Shown here: in pieces, positions 1 to 10,750 of the stretch
Layout of the letters: the number at the start of each line of letters is the position of its first letter
Numbering within the stretch: the first letter of the stretch is position 1
Assembly: GCA_003988855.1 (NCBI GenBank)
Contig: QYAI01000264.1
Span: 1 to 32,169 of the forward strand
Reading direction: 5' to 3'
Length of the DNA: 32,169 nt
DNA from: Arachnopeziza araneosa
Lineage: Eukaryota; Ascomycota; Leotiomycetes; Helotiales; Arachnopezizaceae
Program-made: the position numbers and the translations under genes
Notes under the pieces: model-generated
What the model was told of the DNA's origin: nothing
Seen by the model: only the letters and a program-made list of their open reading frames with translations
Databases searched by the model: none

Positions 1-1345
1 TAGTACTTTTATAACGTTTACACAAAATAGTTTTACTAGTTGCTTTAGTACTAGTATTACACTTTAATACTACTAGTTGTTTGCAAAGTTTTTAAAATTG
101 CAGCTATATAAAATAGTGCACGACTAAAGTTCGAATTAGTTAAGAATTAATTCTAAAGTTATTTTTTTTTAAAAAAATATTGTAACAAGCTGTTTTTAGC
201 AGTTTTAATATTTTTTTTTTTATATAATAGCACAAGTACGAATGTAGCTAGTTAAGAAGCATATAAAAGTGCGTTAATAGTCTAAGTATATTTAGTTTAT
301 AAGCTAGCTACGAAGAAAAAGAAAAATATAAAAAAAGAAAAACTACACAAGTAAAGTGTGCTTTATCTACAGTAGACTTCTTTCTAGCTTTAGTTCGAAT
401 AGACTCTGAATGTGTCTCTTATTCTTCACACTTCGGAAATAAGATCCTGTCGCCCGTGCCGTCTACACATAACAATTAGTTCACGTAATATTCTGCTTAT
501 TACAGCTTCTTATTTTATTACAGATAGTAAAAGAGTTAATATACTTATTTTAATTCTTCGAATTTATAAACTTTAAGCTAAACAAACTACTTATAATACT
601 TTATAATAACTAGTAGATAATATAGCTTGTTATATAAGAAACTGCAAAGCTTTAAACTAAGCTCTACTATATAGATATCTATAACTATTAGCTTAGACAA
701 GAATATAAGGCTTAGAGAATTAATATTAAATAGATAGAAACTTCGAATATAGTAGCAAATAGAATAACTAAAGCCTTAAGCAAAGCTAAGTTTAAGCGTT
801 TTATATAATAACTTAATATTAAAGATATAAATAGGAAGCTTAAGGTTAAACGACGAATAGACGCTCTCTAAGATTAAATTAAGGTTAGGTAAGGTAATAC
901 TATTAAGATATTTCAAACTCTAAGCTAAGAGAGCTCTAACTAAGAGAATCTGTGTCTAGGAAGAGCAGTACAGCTGCCTTCCTAAAAGGGTATGTTGCTT
1001 AGCATGCCAGATCCGGTTAGGAATAGATTAATATTGCTATCTACAAAGTACTAGACAAACTAAGTTTAAGCTAGAATAGGCTTAAAGAGCTAGAATAGAC
1101 GAATCCGGCTTGATTTCAAAGAACTAACAAAAGCAGTAGTACTCGGACATGAGAATAAAGAAGAGAAGGAATGGCTGAAAAGGCATAAAAGCAGTGGAAT
1201 ATCCCACATAGATCAAAGCACAAGCAATTAATTGAACTCTGTTAAACCAAGTCAATATAATCAGACTTAATACAAAACCTTATTTTAACCTCATTTCTGG
1301 CTCTTCTCAATTGAATGAGAAACCCTATTCACGTGACTCGTGACA
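1..1345. mobile_element. Degenerate AT-rich retrotransposon zone (Ty1/copia relic)
   Basis: Very AT-rich sequence with no usable reading frame. It contains the recognisable tail of a copia polyprotein (separate entry, 671-807). After it come a polypurine-like AAAAGGG at 984-990 and TGTTGC at 993, a plausible start of a 3' LTR. A TGACA at 1341-1345 could close that LTR. CATAACA ending at 474 resembles the end of a 5' LTR, which would mean most of the internal region is deleted. The LTR borders are guesses: no long direct repeat between the two putative LTRs was established by eye. The copia assignment is firm; the exact element limits are not. Confidence 0.55.
671..807 (+). pseudogene. Ty1/copia polyprotein, decayed RNase H C-terminus
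   Basis: Read in the frame starting at 671, the sequence gives IDIYNY, a stop, LRQEYKA, a stop, RINIK, a stop, and later ITKALSKAKFKRFI followed by a stop. This matches the end of fungal copia polyproteins, where the RNase H domain closes with H-[IV]-D-I-x-x-H-W-L-R-x-E, then a K/E-W pair, then a T-K-A-L-x-x-x-K-[FH] block. Two of the three internal stops are TAG where the family has tryptophan (TGG), and a tyrosine TAT stands where histidine CAT is usual. These are G-to-A and C-to-T changes as left by RIP. It is non-functional. Orientation shows the element read rightward. Confidence 0.75.
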
Positions 1346-2653
1346 GAACCCCCTGGTCTCTTGAAGTACTACAGGGAATTTAATTACAGAGTCTGCGGGT
1401 CCAGAACTTCCAGAAATCGTTGTAGCTCAAGGGAGAAAAAGGTCGTGATATTGATGGGTGGGTAAAAAGATGTTCTTCTTTAGAAGAGAATCTGAAGCAA
1501 AACCCTCTTTTATACACGCTTTCCCCAGCCGCTCCTTCCTTGAGTCCACAAAGGGCTAAGCACACAATGAGCTCTCCAAAGACGATCAGCGATCGATACG
1601 GGAGCTTCAAGTGAGTCAATCTCGTGTCTAATGTTCTATTTCTCTCCAAGTGAATATCTCTAGATTGTTTCAAAATGTGTTTTTAGTTATGCTCTAGAAC
1701 AGATATAGAGATACTGGCCATGATGGTATCTCTGCTAGCCTTCTCTGATCTCAGTGCTAGAATTTTCTAAGACGAGCATTACCCGGAGCCTTGAGGAGTT
1801 AGCCCAATACCAGAAAGAGTGATGTTACCCGGCGCAGCTGCTTGAGGGAGCTACGTAGAAATTTGAATAGTACGGTTTTGCTAAACACTAGGTATTACTT
1901 GTGATGGGTCACGGCTGTACAGTAAAGACTTGTAAACGATCACTTTGTTATTTCAAGAAGGTAAAGCTGAAGAGTAGCAGGTGCTCGAGGCGGACTACAT
2001 ATAACCATCGTGCGAAGAGGACAGCTAACTAAGTTCTCTTCGTACGAGGGCTTTCAATACTTCTTGTCAATAGTTCCTTCAATAGTTCCCTCAATAGTCT
2101 TGCTGATCCCTGCCTTGATCAGCAATCTGGTTCAGTTGATCATTCATCCCTTGCCATCGCTGAGAGTATGGTGTTGGCCTTGGTTTCTGCCTAGGTTTCC
2201 TGCTCGGGCACGACCCATGACATTACTAGACCTTGCTTGGGGGTTTTCACTCAGGCGTGGCCTCCTCTGCCAGATACCGAGATATCAAGATACCAAGAAG
2301 TTGTCATCTGTTGTGCTAGCCGTACCCATCCTTGTATTCTTCAATGTTCTCCTCAAAACTTCTCACATTCTTTGTTGTATGAATAGTTGTAACCGTCTCA
2401 TGGTGCTGTTCAGTCGACGCGCAGTAAATCAATCATTGGCTGGAAAGTATAGTAACAAAATAATTATATCTCCTTTTGAAATCTTCACTACATTCTGCAA
2501 TTATTACGCCGCTTGTTTTGTCCATTCTTTTATTCTGTAGAAAGAATAGCCTAGGAAAGCTTGCTCAAATTGATGTTACCCGTAAGAAGAAATCAACGCG
2601 TCAAAATAAATCTAAAAATCCACAATTATCCATAGCACACGACTGTGCCGTTT
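1346..2653. other. Gene-poor intergenic stretch
   Basis: No supportable gene. It holds one copy of a dispersed repeat (1451-1540, separate entry). A 176-codon open frame at 2010-2540 starts with GTG, has no recognisable domain, and encodes a hydrophobic, low-complexity sequence, so it was not called. A short tandem motif (a TTCCTTCAATAG-like block, about 2070-2098) lies inside that frame. Confidence 0.5.
1451..1540 (+). repeat. Dispersed ~90-bp repeat, copy 1
   Basis: Starts TTGATGGGTGGGTAAAAAG and includes CCCTCTTTTATACACGCTT and CCCCAGCCG. A clearly related copy in the same orientation lies at 27064-27154. The two differ by scattered substitutions and small indels. Sequence on either side of the two copies does not match by eye, so this is either a short interspersed element or a shared fragment of a larger decayed repeat. 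Confidence 0.75.
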
Positions 2654-4205
2654 TCATGCACCAATATACTGCTGAATCCACTGCGTCGAAATAGTCTTCA
2701 AGTCTGACAACTCCTTGCCCGCCACCATGGCATCCGCCAAATTCTGCAAGTATGGCTTGAAAGAGTCCTCGCCATCCCTTTTTACCCTTTTCACAATTCT
2801 CTCAAAGCGCGTCAGCTTATCGTGAAGTGGTTGCGTCTGCGCACGAGTGGTGATGGTCTCTGTTGGATCGATGTTCACAACTGGCAACAAGAGGATGTTG
2901 TACAGGTCGTGGAATGGGTATTTCTCTTTCTTTGCTGGGGGTAGTAGGTTTATGAGATGCAAGGTTGCCCAATTAAAAAGCAGCGACCTCGTGCTGTTGA
3001 GGAAGGCAAGGACGGGCAGAGTGGTGGAAGCAACATGGGCAGTATCGACGGTGCGCAGGTCAGTCTGCAGTCGCGGCAGCACCAGGAGAACTGGATCGAT
3101 AGGATAGCCGTCGGGTTTTTGCTCGGTGGCACCTGTTTCCATTCCAACAAGTCTATTAAAGGTCTCCATCTGAGAAAGGGGGTCCTTTATTGCAGGAAGC
3201 ACATTGCCGAATCCCAGAGGCTCCTTTATTGGGAGTGGCTGATTGTCGGCGTAGAAACTCTCTGGGAATCTCTGCGCATGGTTAGCAGGTTGATGCACTC
3301 TGGGACTTGTGTAAAACACACCTGGAGAAAGGTGTCCCGAACTTTAGCAAACCGATAAGGGGAGTCGAGCACGATGGGGGTGGCTTCACCGATCTCTGGA
3401 AGAACACGACCATCGCGGGTATCGAAGGCGAGAAAGTTACCGTGTGGCCTGGCAAGGACATCGAATGTTGAGATACGGATGCTATCAGTGTCGTTACGCT
3501 GGAGAATTGCTGTGAGGAGTTTTGTAGCCGTAGTCAAGCTGAGAATTTGGGCTGGTTCGCCATCGTTAGGGCTTGGCGTTAGAGCACAATTGCCGCCGTG
3601 GAAGTGCACTCGAACAGGGTTTGTAGGTGTTCCAGTGACTTTGTCAAACAGAGCATCTATAGTCGCCTTAAAGTTTTGACCCTTATCGACATGGGCAAGG
3701 GCAGCGGTCTGACGAGTCGCGTCCCAGACAATGATAGTAATACAAGGACTCATGCTTTGAGTGTTGAGAAAGTATTTTATCGAGTTGCCACTGGTTACTC
3801 CGTAGCCACGTTGGTGAACACTGATTGAATTATTGAATACTTCAGTATTCAAGGGGTCTTGAAAAAGCTTGAGAGCAGCGGCTGTTGTAGGGGTATTGAT
3901 CTGTGGATTTAATGGCCAGGTAAACCTTTGCCCGCCTCCATCGATCGCCCTCCTCTCGTAATTTGCTACAAATGGGCTGTAGTTGGGTACATTATCGACC
4001 CCGAAAAGAAGTTGTCGAAATTGCGTACCAGTAGATCCTTGACTTGGATCTGTAGATTCGTATAGGGCATTGTACAGTCTTTGTGCGATGTTGTCATCAG
4101 GATTCGGGCCTATGGCCAAAAAATGGTTAGCAAAGGTTGTTCTTTAGCAGTGCCGTGTTTACGAACTGAACTGGAATCGTATGCTGCGATCTGGGTTCGC
4201 AGCAT
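2654..4205 (-). CDS. CheD/NTAN1-like deamidase-fold protein (three exons)
   Basis: Exons (minus): 4205-4163, 4109-3322, 3271-2654; introns of 53 and 50 nt with TGCTAAC-type branch sites and AG acceptors. The predicted protein has 482 residues. The ATG at 4205 is chosen because its phase fits the first acceptor; the in-frame ATG at 4119 lies in the intron. Around residues 125-225 the order of motifs fits the CheD / N-terminal Asn amidohydrolase fold: a strand with Cys137 (SPCITIIVWD), a strand ending ALAHVD (His154), a helix, VRVHFHGGN, another helix, and a final FDTRDGRV hairpin. In CheD and NTAN1 the Cys and His are catalytic for deamidation of Gln or Asn side chains. The C-terminal half (after residue 277) is helical and unrecognised. 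No signal peptide is seen. Function is inferred from fold similarity by eye; substrate unknown. It is divergent from the metallo-beta-lactamase-fold gene at 5166. Confidence 0.6.
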
Positions 4206-5165
4206 CTCCGAGCAAAATATATGGCATGTTTGCTATTCTATCGTTCTCCGGACTGGAAACTGATTTGTCTATAAGGAGCAGGGTAAATCTTAGAAGTCGG
4301 AAAGCTCGGAGCAAATAGATGTGAGGCTTGTTGTAGAGATGATCTGGGTGATTTCAGAACGTCTTATATGATCGCACTCCCCTACACTTTCTCAGTGAAC
4401 GAAGGACATTCATCCCTGATATCAGGATCATGCTTTGACTGCACAGGATCACGACGCCATTTCTGCTACTATGGTCGTGTTGTTCAAGCTGAGAATCACA
4501 CCACATCCGTATTGCGATGCATAGCAGATTGGAAGAAGGCTTGTACATCATCTGGTGTCTAGCATTCTATTCTCTTTGGCGCAAAACGGCCCGAAGAGAG
4601 CCAGCATAGCAATGCCAAGAAACAGCTAACATCAGGAAACGGGTGACATCAGGTACAGGGACGTCAGGACATCAGGTACAGGGACGTCAGGACATCAGGT
4701 ACAGGGACGTCAGGACATCAGGTACAGGGACGTCAGGACATCAGGACATCAGGTATAGGGACGTCAGCATTGGTCCCATGTATTACTAGCGTGACCCAGA
4801 TTACCCCGGCACGTCCCGGCACGTCCCGTTCCAGCTCGTTCTCCATTTCAGCTGCCAAGAAACGTCCAGTTGGGGAACCCGTAAGCTGCATATGCATGCA
4901 ATCGACGATGGTCCTTGGGGATTTCGCCTAACTCTCGCTCCGGAAGAACCAACGGAACACGATGCGCTACATCACGTCTTGTCAGTCTATCAATGGAGCT
5001 GAAGTCCAAGCATGATGTATAAAGATTGACAAGACCCCACTACCAATTATCCTGAGCAACGAGCATCAGCAAGCTATCAGTCACAGCAATACTTTTCCAT
5101 ATAAAACAACATATCAACCCTCTTTCTCCACCATTGTACCCTAGAACTCGACGCACAGGCTCAAG
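4206..5165. other. Divergent intergenic region
   Basis: About 960 bp between two divergent genes, so it should carry both promoters. It holds the 23-bp minisatellite, a tandem GGCACGTCCC motif near 4808-4828, and an ATATAAAAC TATA-like element at about 5099, some 65 bp before the ATG at 5166. No coding region is supported. Confidence 0.6.
4645..4767 (+). repeat. 23-bp minisatellite between divergent genes
   Basis: Four perfect tandem 23-bp units at 4645-4736. An 8-bp partial unit (GACATCAG) follows at 4737-4744, then a fifth unit at 4745-4767 with one change (TATAGG for TACAGG). Each unit begins GACATCAGGTACAGG and ends GACGTCAG. A degenerate partial unit precedes the array (about 4628-4644). 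Every full unit contains the palindrome GACGTC, an ACGT-core site of the type bound by bZIP factors. The array is in the upstream region shared by the genes at 4205 (minus) and 5166 (plus). Confidence 0.95.
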
Positions 5166-7199
5166 ATGAGTACCACTATTACTGGTAAGAGAGCTACCAC
5201 CGAATCCGCGACCACAAAGACCGATACGCTCGAGTCTGAAACCAAAAAAGGCAAGGTCGAAACGCCCAAGGACTGGCGAGTCGAGGTGCTTCAGGTCCCA
5301 TGTAAATCCAAAGGAGATTGTACTATCCATGTTCTTCTCTCCAACAACCCTGCTACGATAGGCTGGACACTCGAAAATGTTGTCTTCATGGACGGGGGGA
5401 TGCCAAAAACTTCGGAATTTATAAAGAAGGCCCTAGAACTCTATGAGACGCGAACGAAGGTTGCTATCACGAAATTCGATGCTTGGGTCATCACACACTG
5501 GGACGGCGATCATTATGACGGCGGAATAGCATTCTTCAAAGAAAATAAGACCTTCTTGACCGATAGCACCAAGTTTTATTGTCCAGATTTTGGCGCTAAC
5601 AAGAAGCCCGCTCGAGTGAACCCGCCCACGGATACCAAGACCAGCCTGAAAAAGCTTTTTGGCATTGAGGGAGCGAAAGATGAAGTCCTTGGGGTAGGTC
5701 ACGCTTGCATTCAGCCTTCCAATTCTCGTACTAACGAAGTTTTTATGTAGGCAAAGTTTGTGCACGACATTATGGACGGGCCGAACAATCTCATTGGCCT
5801 CGATTTTTTCACCGGTGAGCGCCTTTTCAAGGTCGATGACAAAGATCCTTTGGCGACCATTGCTGGTCGGCCCAACCCAGCTCGACCTGTACTAGCATGC
5901 TTCGGATCAAGCGCTAGAATCGCGACCGGCGGCATGACAGGTGACTTGCCAACAAGTTACATGGAGGACACCACGAATGTGGGTGTATATGTGAATAATT
6001 GCAGCATCATCACTTTAACGCTCTTCCCGGAGCGCTTCTCGGCTACTGGCAACCAAAAAGCGACATACTACTCTGCTGGAGACGGCTGCAAAAATACTGA
6101 AACGAAGTTAACCGAGTATCTACAAAAGAAGGGTGTGACCATCGAAGCCCTCAAGGCCTCACACCACGGTATCTTCTTCGTCCGTACCACTGAACAGTCG
6201 CTAACAGATTTCCAGGCTCAACACATCAATTTACAAAAGAGTTTTTCTTGCATTGCAAGCCTCAGTATTGGCTAGTGAGTCCAGGAAGCAAGCATGGCCA
6301 TCCGAGTATATTATACCCCTTGCTTCTATCTTATTCATCTAGCTGATGTCTCTCAAGCTGCCGCTGTGCTCCTTCAACTGCTAGAACTCATGTGCCAGCA
6401 CCCCTTCAAGATTTACCCTACTCGCATGCTCTACTGGGTAAGCTTGGATTCATTCAGGTTATATTAATAGCATTTAATATCTTTGCAGTACCGTGATCAA
6501 GTTGATAGACTGTCCATGAACGAAGGCGATTTCATAACCGAGCTTACGGAGTACAAGAAAGCTGCGAACTTGGACAAGATCACAAAAGAACCGAACACGG
6601 ACCCGCGTTGTGAACGAGCTCGGAACGTCCTTGTTGTCCTCACATCTCTAGGACTCGCAGAACAGACCCCGCTTGGGAATAACCAGGAACTCACTTTAAT
6701 CGACGTCGAAGATGACTATCCACCTACAGATGAAGAAGAAGTCGCAAAACTCAGCGCAGAAGACAAGAAGAAGAGGCTCGAACGGAAAGCGGAAGAAGCT
6801 AAGAAACACGTCTTCAAGCCTGGCTTTCTGGCTTACAAACCCGATAAGACGACAAAAATCACTAAGACGGACATCAAAGACGGCAAACAGGATCGCCGGG
6901 AAAGCATCACGCTGTGGGGCGAGTCCCTTTGGAACATCCTTACCGACGGAGTAGTTGCCAGTACCTTCAACACTCTCCTTGCCGCAGAGACCAAAGTCTT
7001 GAATGATGCGCTAGCCAATTTACCTGTGGACGCTACGTTAGAGCAAAGTGCTGAATTGAGGAAGAAACTCGACGCTCTTCCCACTGTTCAGCCTGATTTC
7101 CCCTACTGGCTTCACACACTTGTCTGCACAAAAGACAAGACAGATATCATCACTGAAAAGGCAGGCAGTGTTATAATCGATGAGAAGGACGACGAGTAG
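5166..7199 (+). CDS. Metallo-beta-lactamase-fold hydrolase (five exons)
   Basis: Exons: 5166-5693, 5751-6168, 6216-6305, 6358-6437, 6489-7199, with introns of 57, 47, 52 and 51 nt. Phases all agree and give a 608-residue protein. Introns 2 and 3 are supported because they restore a continuous metallo-beta-lactamase sequence that is otherwise broken by stops. Metal-site motifs: FMDGG (residues 74-78), THWDGDHYDGG with the core HWDGDH (111-116), SAGDG (284-288), KASHHG (311-316) and SPGSKHGHP (337-345). The HxxxDH spacing and the SKHGHP ending resemble the cytosolic ComEC/Rec2-type branch rather than antibiotic-degrading enzymes. The last exon adds an acidic then Lys/Glu-rich helical stretch (about residues 440-480) and a C-terminal domain I do not recognise. 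No signal peptide. Substrate unknown; it could act on a phosphoester or nucleic acid as relatives do. Intron 3 could instead end at 6342, adding five residues. Confidence 0.85.
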
Positions 7200-7947
7200 C
7201 TTTTATCAACCTTTCCTCCATCAGTGTATTTATTCACGTCTGCTCTATATTCATGAGGCTTTACAATCCATATATATCTCTCTTTCCTCGTTTGCGGAAT
7301 GTATTACCAGCCTTAAATTGAACGATTTTGCTCTCCAGTCGCGCTCTCAAGATCGTGATGTCAAATCGCTTTTTCTCTTAATTATTTTCCATCCGCCTGG
7401 TGGAGAACGAGACGTCGTAAAAAATGGTACTGGAAATATCATATTTTTGTTAAACAAGCTCCCAGAAATCGGGGACATTGAGGTGAATTTCGATCATATT
7501 TCGCTTGGATTGCTTAGGCAAAGCTGGAAGAATGAAGGGATGCTGGTTTTTCCTAGGCTGAAGACATGAAATTACTCTCATCGATGACGTATTTTTCGTT
7601 CAAGATCATCAACTCGCCTCTCCTTTGACGGGGGTAACTACGTTTATTTCGCGAGCCGTGGCCAGGGTAGTTCTTGGCAACCGTATTTGAGGCTATGCGC
7701 TCTCAAGCCTGTTTTTCCACTCTCCCAGCCAATAACACAGATAACTGCACGCGGGTAGTGTTGTAGCTGAGGTCATGACTTTTATGTCAAATGAGGCCAT
7801 GTTATTGCGGTATAAGGATGCAAAGATCTACTAGGTGGCGTACGAATATGCTTCCTGCTCCATCTCAAGGACGTTTCACTTGACGGTTGCTAATTGTCGA
7901 GGAGAGTCCGAAGATAAATATCAAATCAATCAGAAGTAAATTTGGTC
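7200..7947. other. Intergenic, no gene seen
   Basis: Terminator region of the metallo-beta-lactamase-fold gene and upstream region of the arrestin-like gene. The open frame at 7180-7569 overlaps the end of the preceding CDS and shows no protein-like features. Confidence 0.5.
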
Positions 7948-9349
7948 ATGTCTCTATCAATTGAACTTGATTCTGTGTCCGAGAAACCACATATATACAG
8001 TCAAGGCGAGTTGGTGTCTGGCAAGGTCATCTTCAACTGCAACAAAAGCGAGGAAGTAGCAGCGATTATTATCAGGTGAGAACGAACGTGGTAAATTTAA
8101 ACAAGCACAGAAAGACTTACTTGTTTCTAGCTTGAAGGGCGAAGTTCGTACAAGGTATGCAAGCGACTCTTGGCCGCCATCTGCGGTGATCCGAAGCCTC
8201 TCGCAATATACTAACAGCAGCAGAGTTTTCGCACAAGGCATCCAAAGCGATAGAAGCTACCTGTGCGATACAACCCTTTTCGAAATCAACCAAACTCTAT
8301 TCGAAGGTCCATATACAATCTCAGCTGGAACACACGAATATGTGTTCCAATTCACGTTTCCAGACCACATAACTGAACCAATAAAGCATAAGTTTGAGCA
8401 AGACTACCTTTTCACGAGTCACATTGATGACAAAGCGCTTCCTCCATCCTGCGAGATGGAAGATAAGGGCATGCATATGTCCAGCAATGGCATCGTCGTT
8501 GTAAGTAGCCTCTACAACCACCTGATCTCGACAAGCTGACTGTCTCGGCAGTACGAGCTCCACGCCAAAATCCCTCGTAAACTCCGCGATCTCCAAGCCA
8601 CACAGCAAATAACTTTCTATCCATACAGGCTAGAAGCCCATCCGAATTCCCTCCCCAGGACCGCTTCCAAACCCATAAGCCACAACCTTCGCGTTGCCGA
8701 CGATGGCGTCTCTCTCCGTGAGCTAACCACGGGTGAGGCATTCAAGCAGAAGCTGCACTCCTCGCCCAAAACTCATAACGTCACCTTCAACATCTCCGTG
8801 ACTGCCCCAACAATCATAGTTCTCGGTGAAGAATTTCCCCTGAAGCTCGCCATCCACCCTGACCCAAGCAGGAACGACAATGACAATTATAAGATACTGC
8901 CCTCATTAAGCCTCAAGGAGTACCACGTCAGTGTGCAGGGCGGATTTGTAGTCCGTGCTGACTTCGCAATGTTCGTCCGCTCGAATGACGAGGTGGGGCA
9001 ATGCGCAAAGGTCGTGGAGGTCTGTAAAGGGACGAATCCTGTGCCGATGACGCTTGGTGAGTCCATTACTCTAGACATGATAACGATTGATCCGGCGAGG
9101 TTCGCGCTGACTTTTAAGTCATTTCAGATGACGGGGAGTTGGTCACTGCATGTGAAGGCGAATTTGATATGCGCCGGGAAGGAGTTTTACAGTCTTTATT
9201 ATTTTGGAGGGGGTAACGTTGCTCTCGCCGAAGGTTCGGAATCCTGGCTAATCCGGCCGGGGTTTCCCAGCCCCTTTTTTGGGGGGTGGGTATATCGGAA
9301 CGCCTCTTTAAATCGTAATTCGGACAGATTTTGTATCATTCCGATATAA
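7948..9349 (+). pseudogene. Arrestin-like protein, 3' end replaced by transposon sequence
   Basis: Exons 7948-8075, 8131-8500 and 8552-9349, introns 55 and 51 nt, phases consistent. The start reads MSLSIELDSVSEKPHIYSQG followed by ELVSGKVIF, a classic arrestin N-terminal strand pair (the G-E-x-V-x-G-x-V motif). Further strands include HEYVFQFTFPDHITEP, then a PRK/FYPYR segment and a C-terminal arrestin-like half from about residue 250. Fungal arrestin-like proteins act as trafficking adaptors for ubiquitin ligases on membrane transporters. After the strand ending ICAGKEF (about 9185) the sequence stops looking like an arrestin, and the last 40 or so codons run into the left flank of the pogo-type element. 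The frame closes at a TAA at 9347-9349, so a 431-residue chimeric product is possible. No arrestin remainder was found on the far side of the element. Confidence 0.7.
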
Positions 9350-10750
9350 ATTTCAGCTATTTTGTCTATTAATTGATAGCCTTTTGCGTCGAATCATACT
9401 GCTATGCAATCCCAACTCCTAAAGTCAAAGGCTTCCACCCTAAAACGCAAGCAGCCAGATACACAGTCTTCCTCTTACCCCCTTATTCGAAAGCCTAGAG
9501 GCTCTGCGACAAACGAACAACGAAAGGCGCTACGTGATTGGTGGAGGGACGATTCATATGGTGTTCGTGAGCAGAAGCAGGCAATTGATTGGTGGAACAA
9601 GCAGTACGGAAGGGTGCTTTCTTCTTCTACAATATCGGACTATTTAAGCTCGAAATACGCTTTTCTGGATACAAATGAGGTTCTTTCGAAATATACCCCA
9701 CAGTCAGCAAGGAATAAGGCCCCAGAGTGGAAGAGTTTAGAAGAGGCTCTTGCTCTTTGGCAGCGCAGATATGAACAACATCCTGATTCTGGCTCTACAA
9801 CTGGCGAATTGCTGCGGTTGAAAGCAACTGAGCTATGGCAAAAGCTTCCAGAATATGCAAATAAGCCTGTTCCTTGTTGGTCAAACGGGTGGCTTGAAGG
9901 CTTTAAGAAGCGCTACAACCTAAAAGAGAGACGCCGTCATGGCGAAGCTGGTTCTGCTCAAGTTGATGAGGATAGTGAGGCAATTATGGAGGATATTCGG
10001 CGTGCTGCTGAAGAATATGGGCTTGAAAACACTTATAACATGGACGAATCTGCATATTATTGGAGATTAAAACCTGACCGCTCTCTTTCTTCTCTTGAAT
10101 CTGCTGGGATGAAGAGGCAAAAAGCTCGAATTACTATTAACTTCTGTTGCAACGCTTCTGGCTCTGAGAAGCTACCTTGTCGGTATATCGGAACTGCAAA
10201 GCGACCTCATTGCTTTTGAGCAGAGAATATAGCTTCAATTGATCATATTGGCGCAATTTGGCGCTCAAACAAGACTGCTTGGATGACACATCACATCATG
10301 AAAGAGTATTTGCTTTGGTTTGATCAGCGAATTGCTTCTGTTGGCAAAAAAGCTCTCCTTTTAATGGATAATTTCTCTGCACATGAGCTAGCAGTTGAGC
10401 AGCTAGAAGAAGCTCACTTATTAAAAGCAACGAAGGTTTGTTTACTTTTTTGTTTACTTATTTGTTTATTTTAGATTATGTGGCTCCCTCCTAACGCAAC
10501 GTCGATATATCAACCCCTTGATCAAGGAATTATCCAGAACTGGAAAACACACGTTTGAAGGCAGTACGTTCTACAAGGCTTGATATTAAAAAAGAGATCT
10601 ACGAAGCTATTAACAACGTACCTGGAAGTGTGGCAGTATTAAGTAAACTTGGCTTGCTTACAAACTATAGCGCTAATATAATACAGCTTGTGTTAGCCAA
10701 CAAGCGAGCAAAGAGGCTCGGAAAGTACAGAAAGCACTCTCTCGCATGAA
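9230..10750 (+). mobile_element. Decayed pogo/Fot-type DNA transposon
   Basis: Carries a CENP-B-like DNA-binding region and a DDE transposase (separate entry). The left flank holds GC-rich inverted strings (CCCAGCCCC TTTTTT GGGGGG near 9268-9286) and several TTCGGA/TCCGAT motifs that look like subterminal repeats. I could not match a terminal inverted repeat on the right side, where the sequence turns AT-rich and decayed, so both borders are approximate. It sits in the 3' end of the arrestin-like gene. Confidence 0.6.
9404..10749 (+). pseudogene. pogo/Tc1-mariner superfamily transposase (DDE), broken
   Basis: From ATG 9404 the frame encodes a Lys/Arg-rich N-terminus, a helix-turn-helix pair with WWxx repeats and a CENP-B-type domain (SNGWLEGFKKRY). 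The DDE domain follows: first Asp in NMDESAYYW (about 10038), second in LLMDNFSAH (about 10363), third in YQPLDQG (about 10513). The frame is interrupted by TGA at 10217-10219, in the same frame as the following sequence, where CGA (Arg) is the likely ancestor. A 39-nt AT-rich intron at 10436-10474 reconnects to IMWLPPN. A second TGA at about 10557 and further stops follow, so the transposase is dead. This family moves by cut-and-paste into TA sites. The order D...D...D identifies the fold; the precise family within pogo is not resolved. Confidence 0.8.

Noticed and set aside
2010..2540. 176-codon plus-strand open frame
   Set aside because: Starts at GTG, has hydrophobic low-complexity content and no family features, and lies in repeat-like sequence.
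2847..3828. Several plus-strand frames over the deaminase-like gene
   Set aside because: They are opposite-strand shadows of the three-exon minus gene, whose introns and motifs are coherent.
6306..6342. 37-nt intron option in the metallo-beta-lactamase-fold gene
   Set aside because: In phase but shorter than any other intron here. The 52-nt alternative ending at 6357 has a CTGATG branch-like motif and is preferred.
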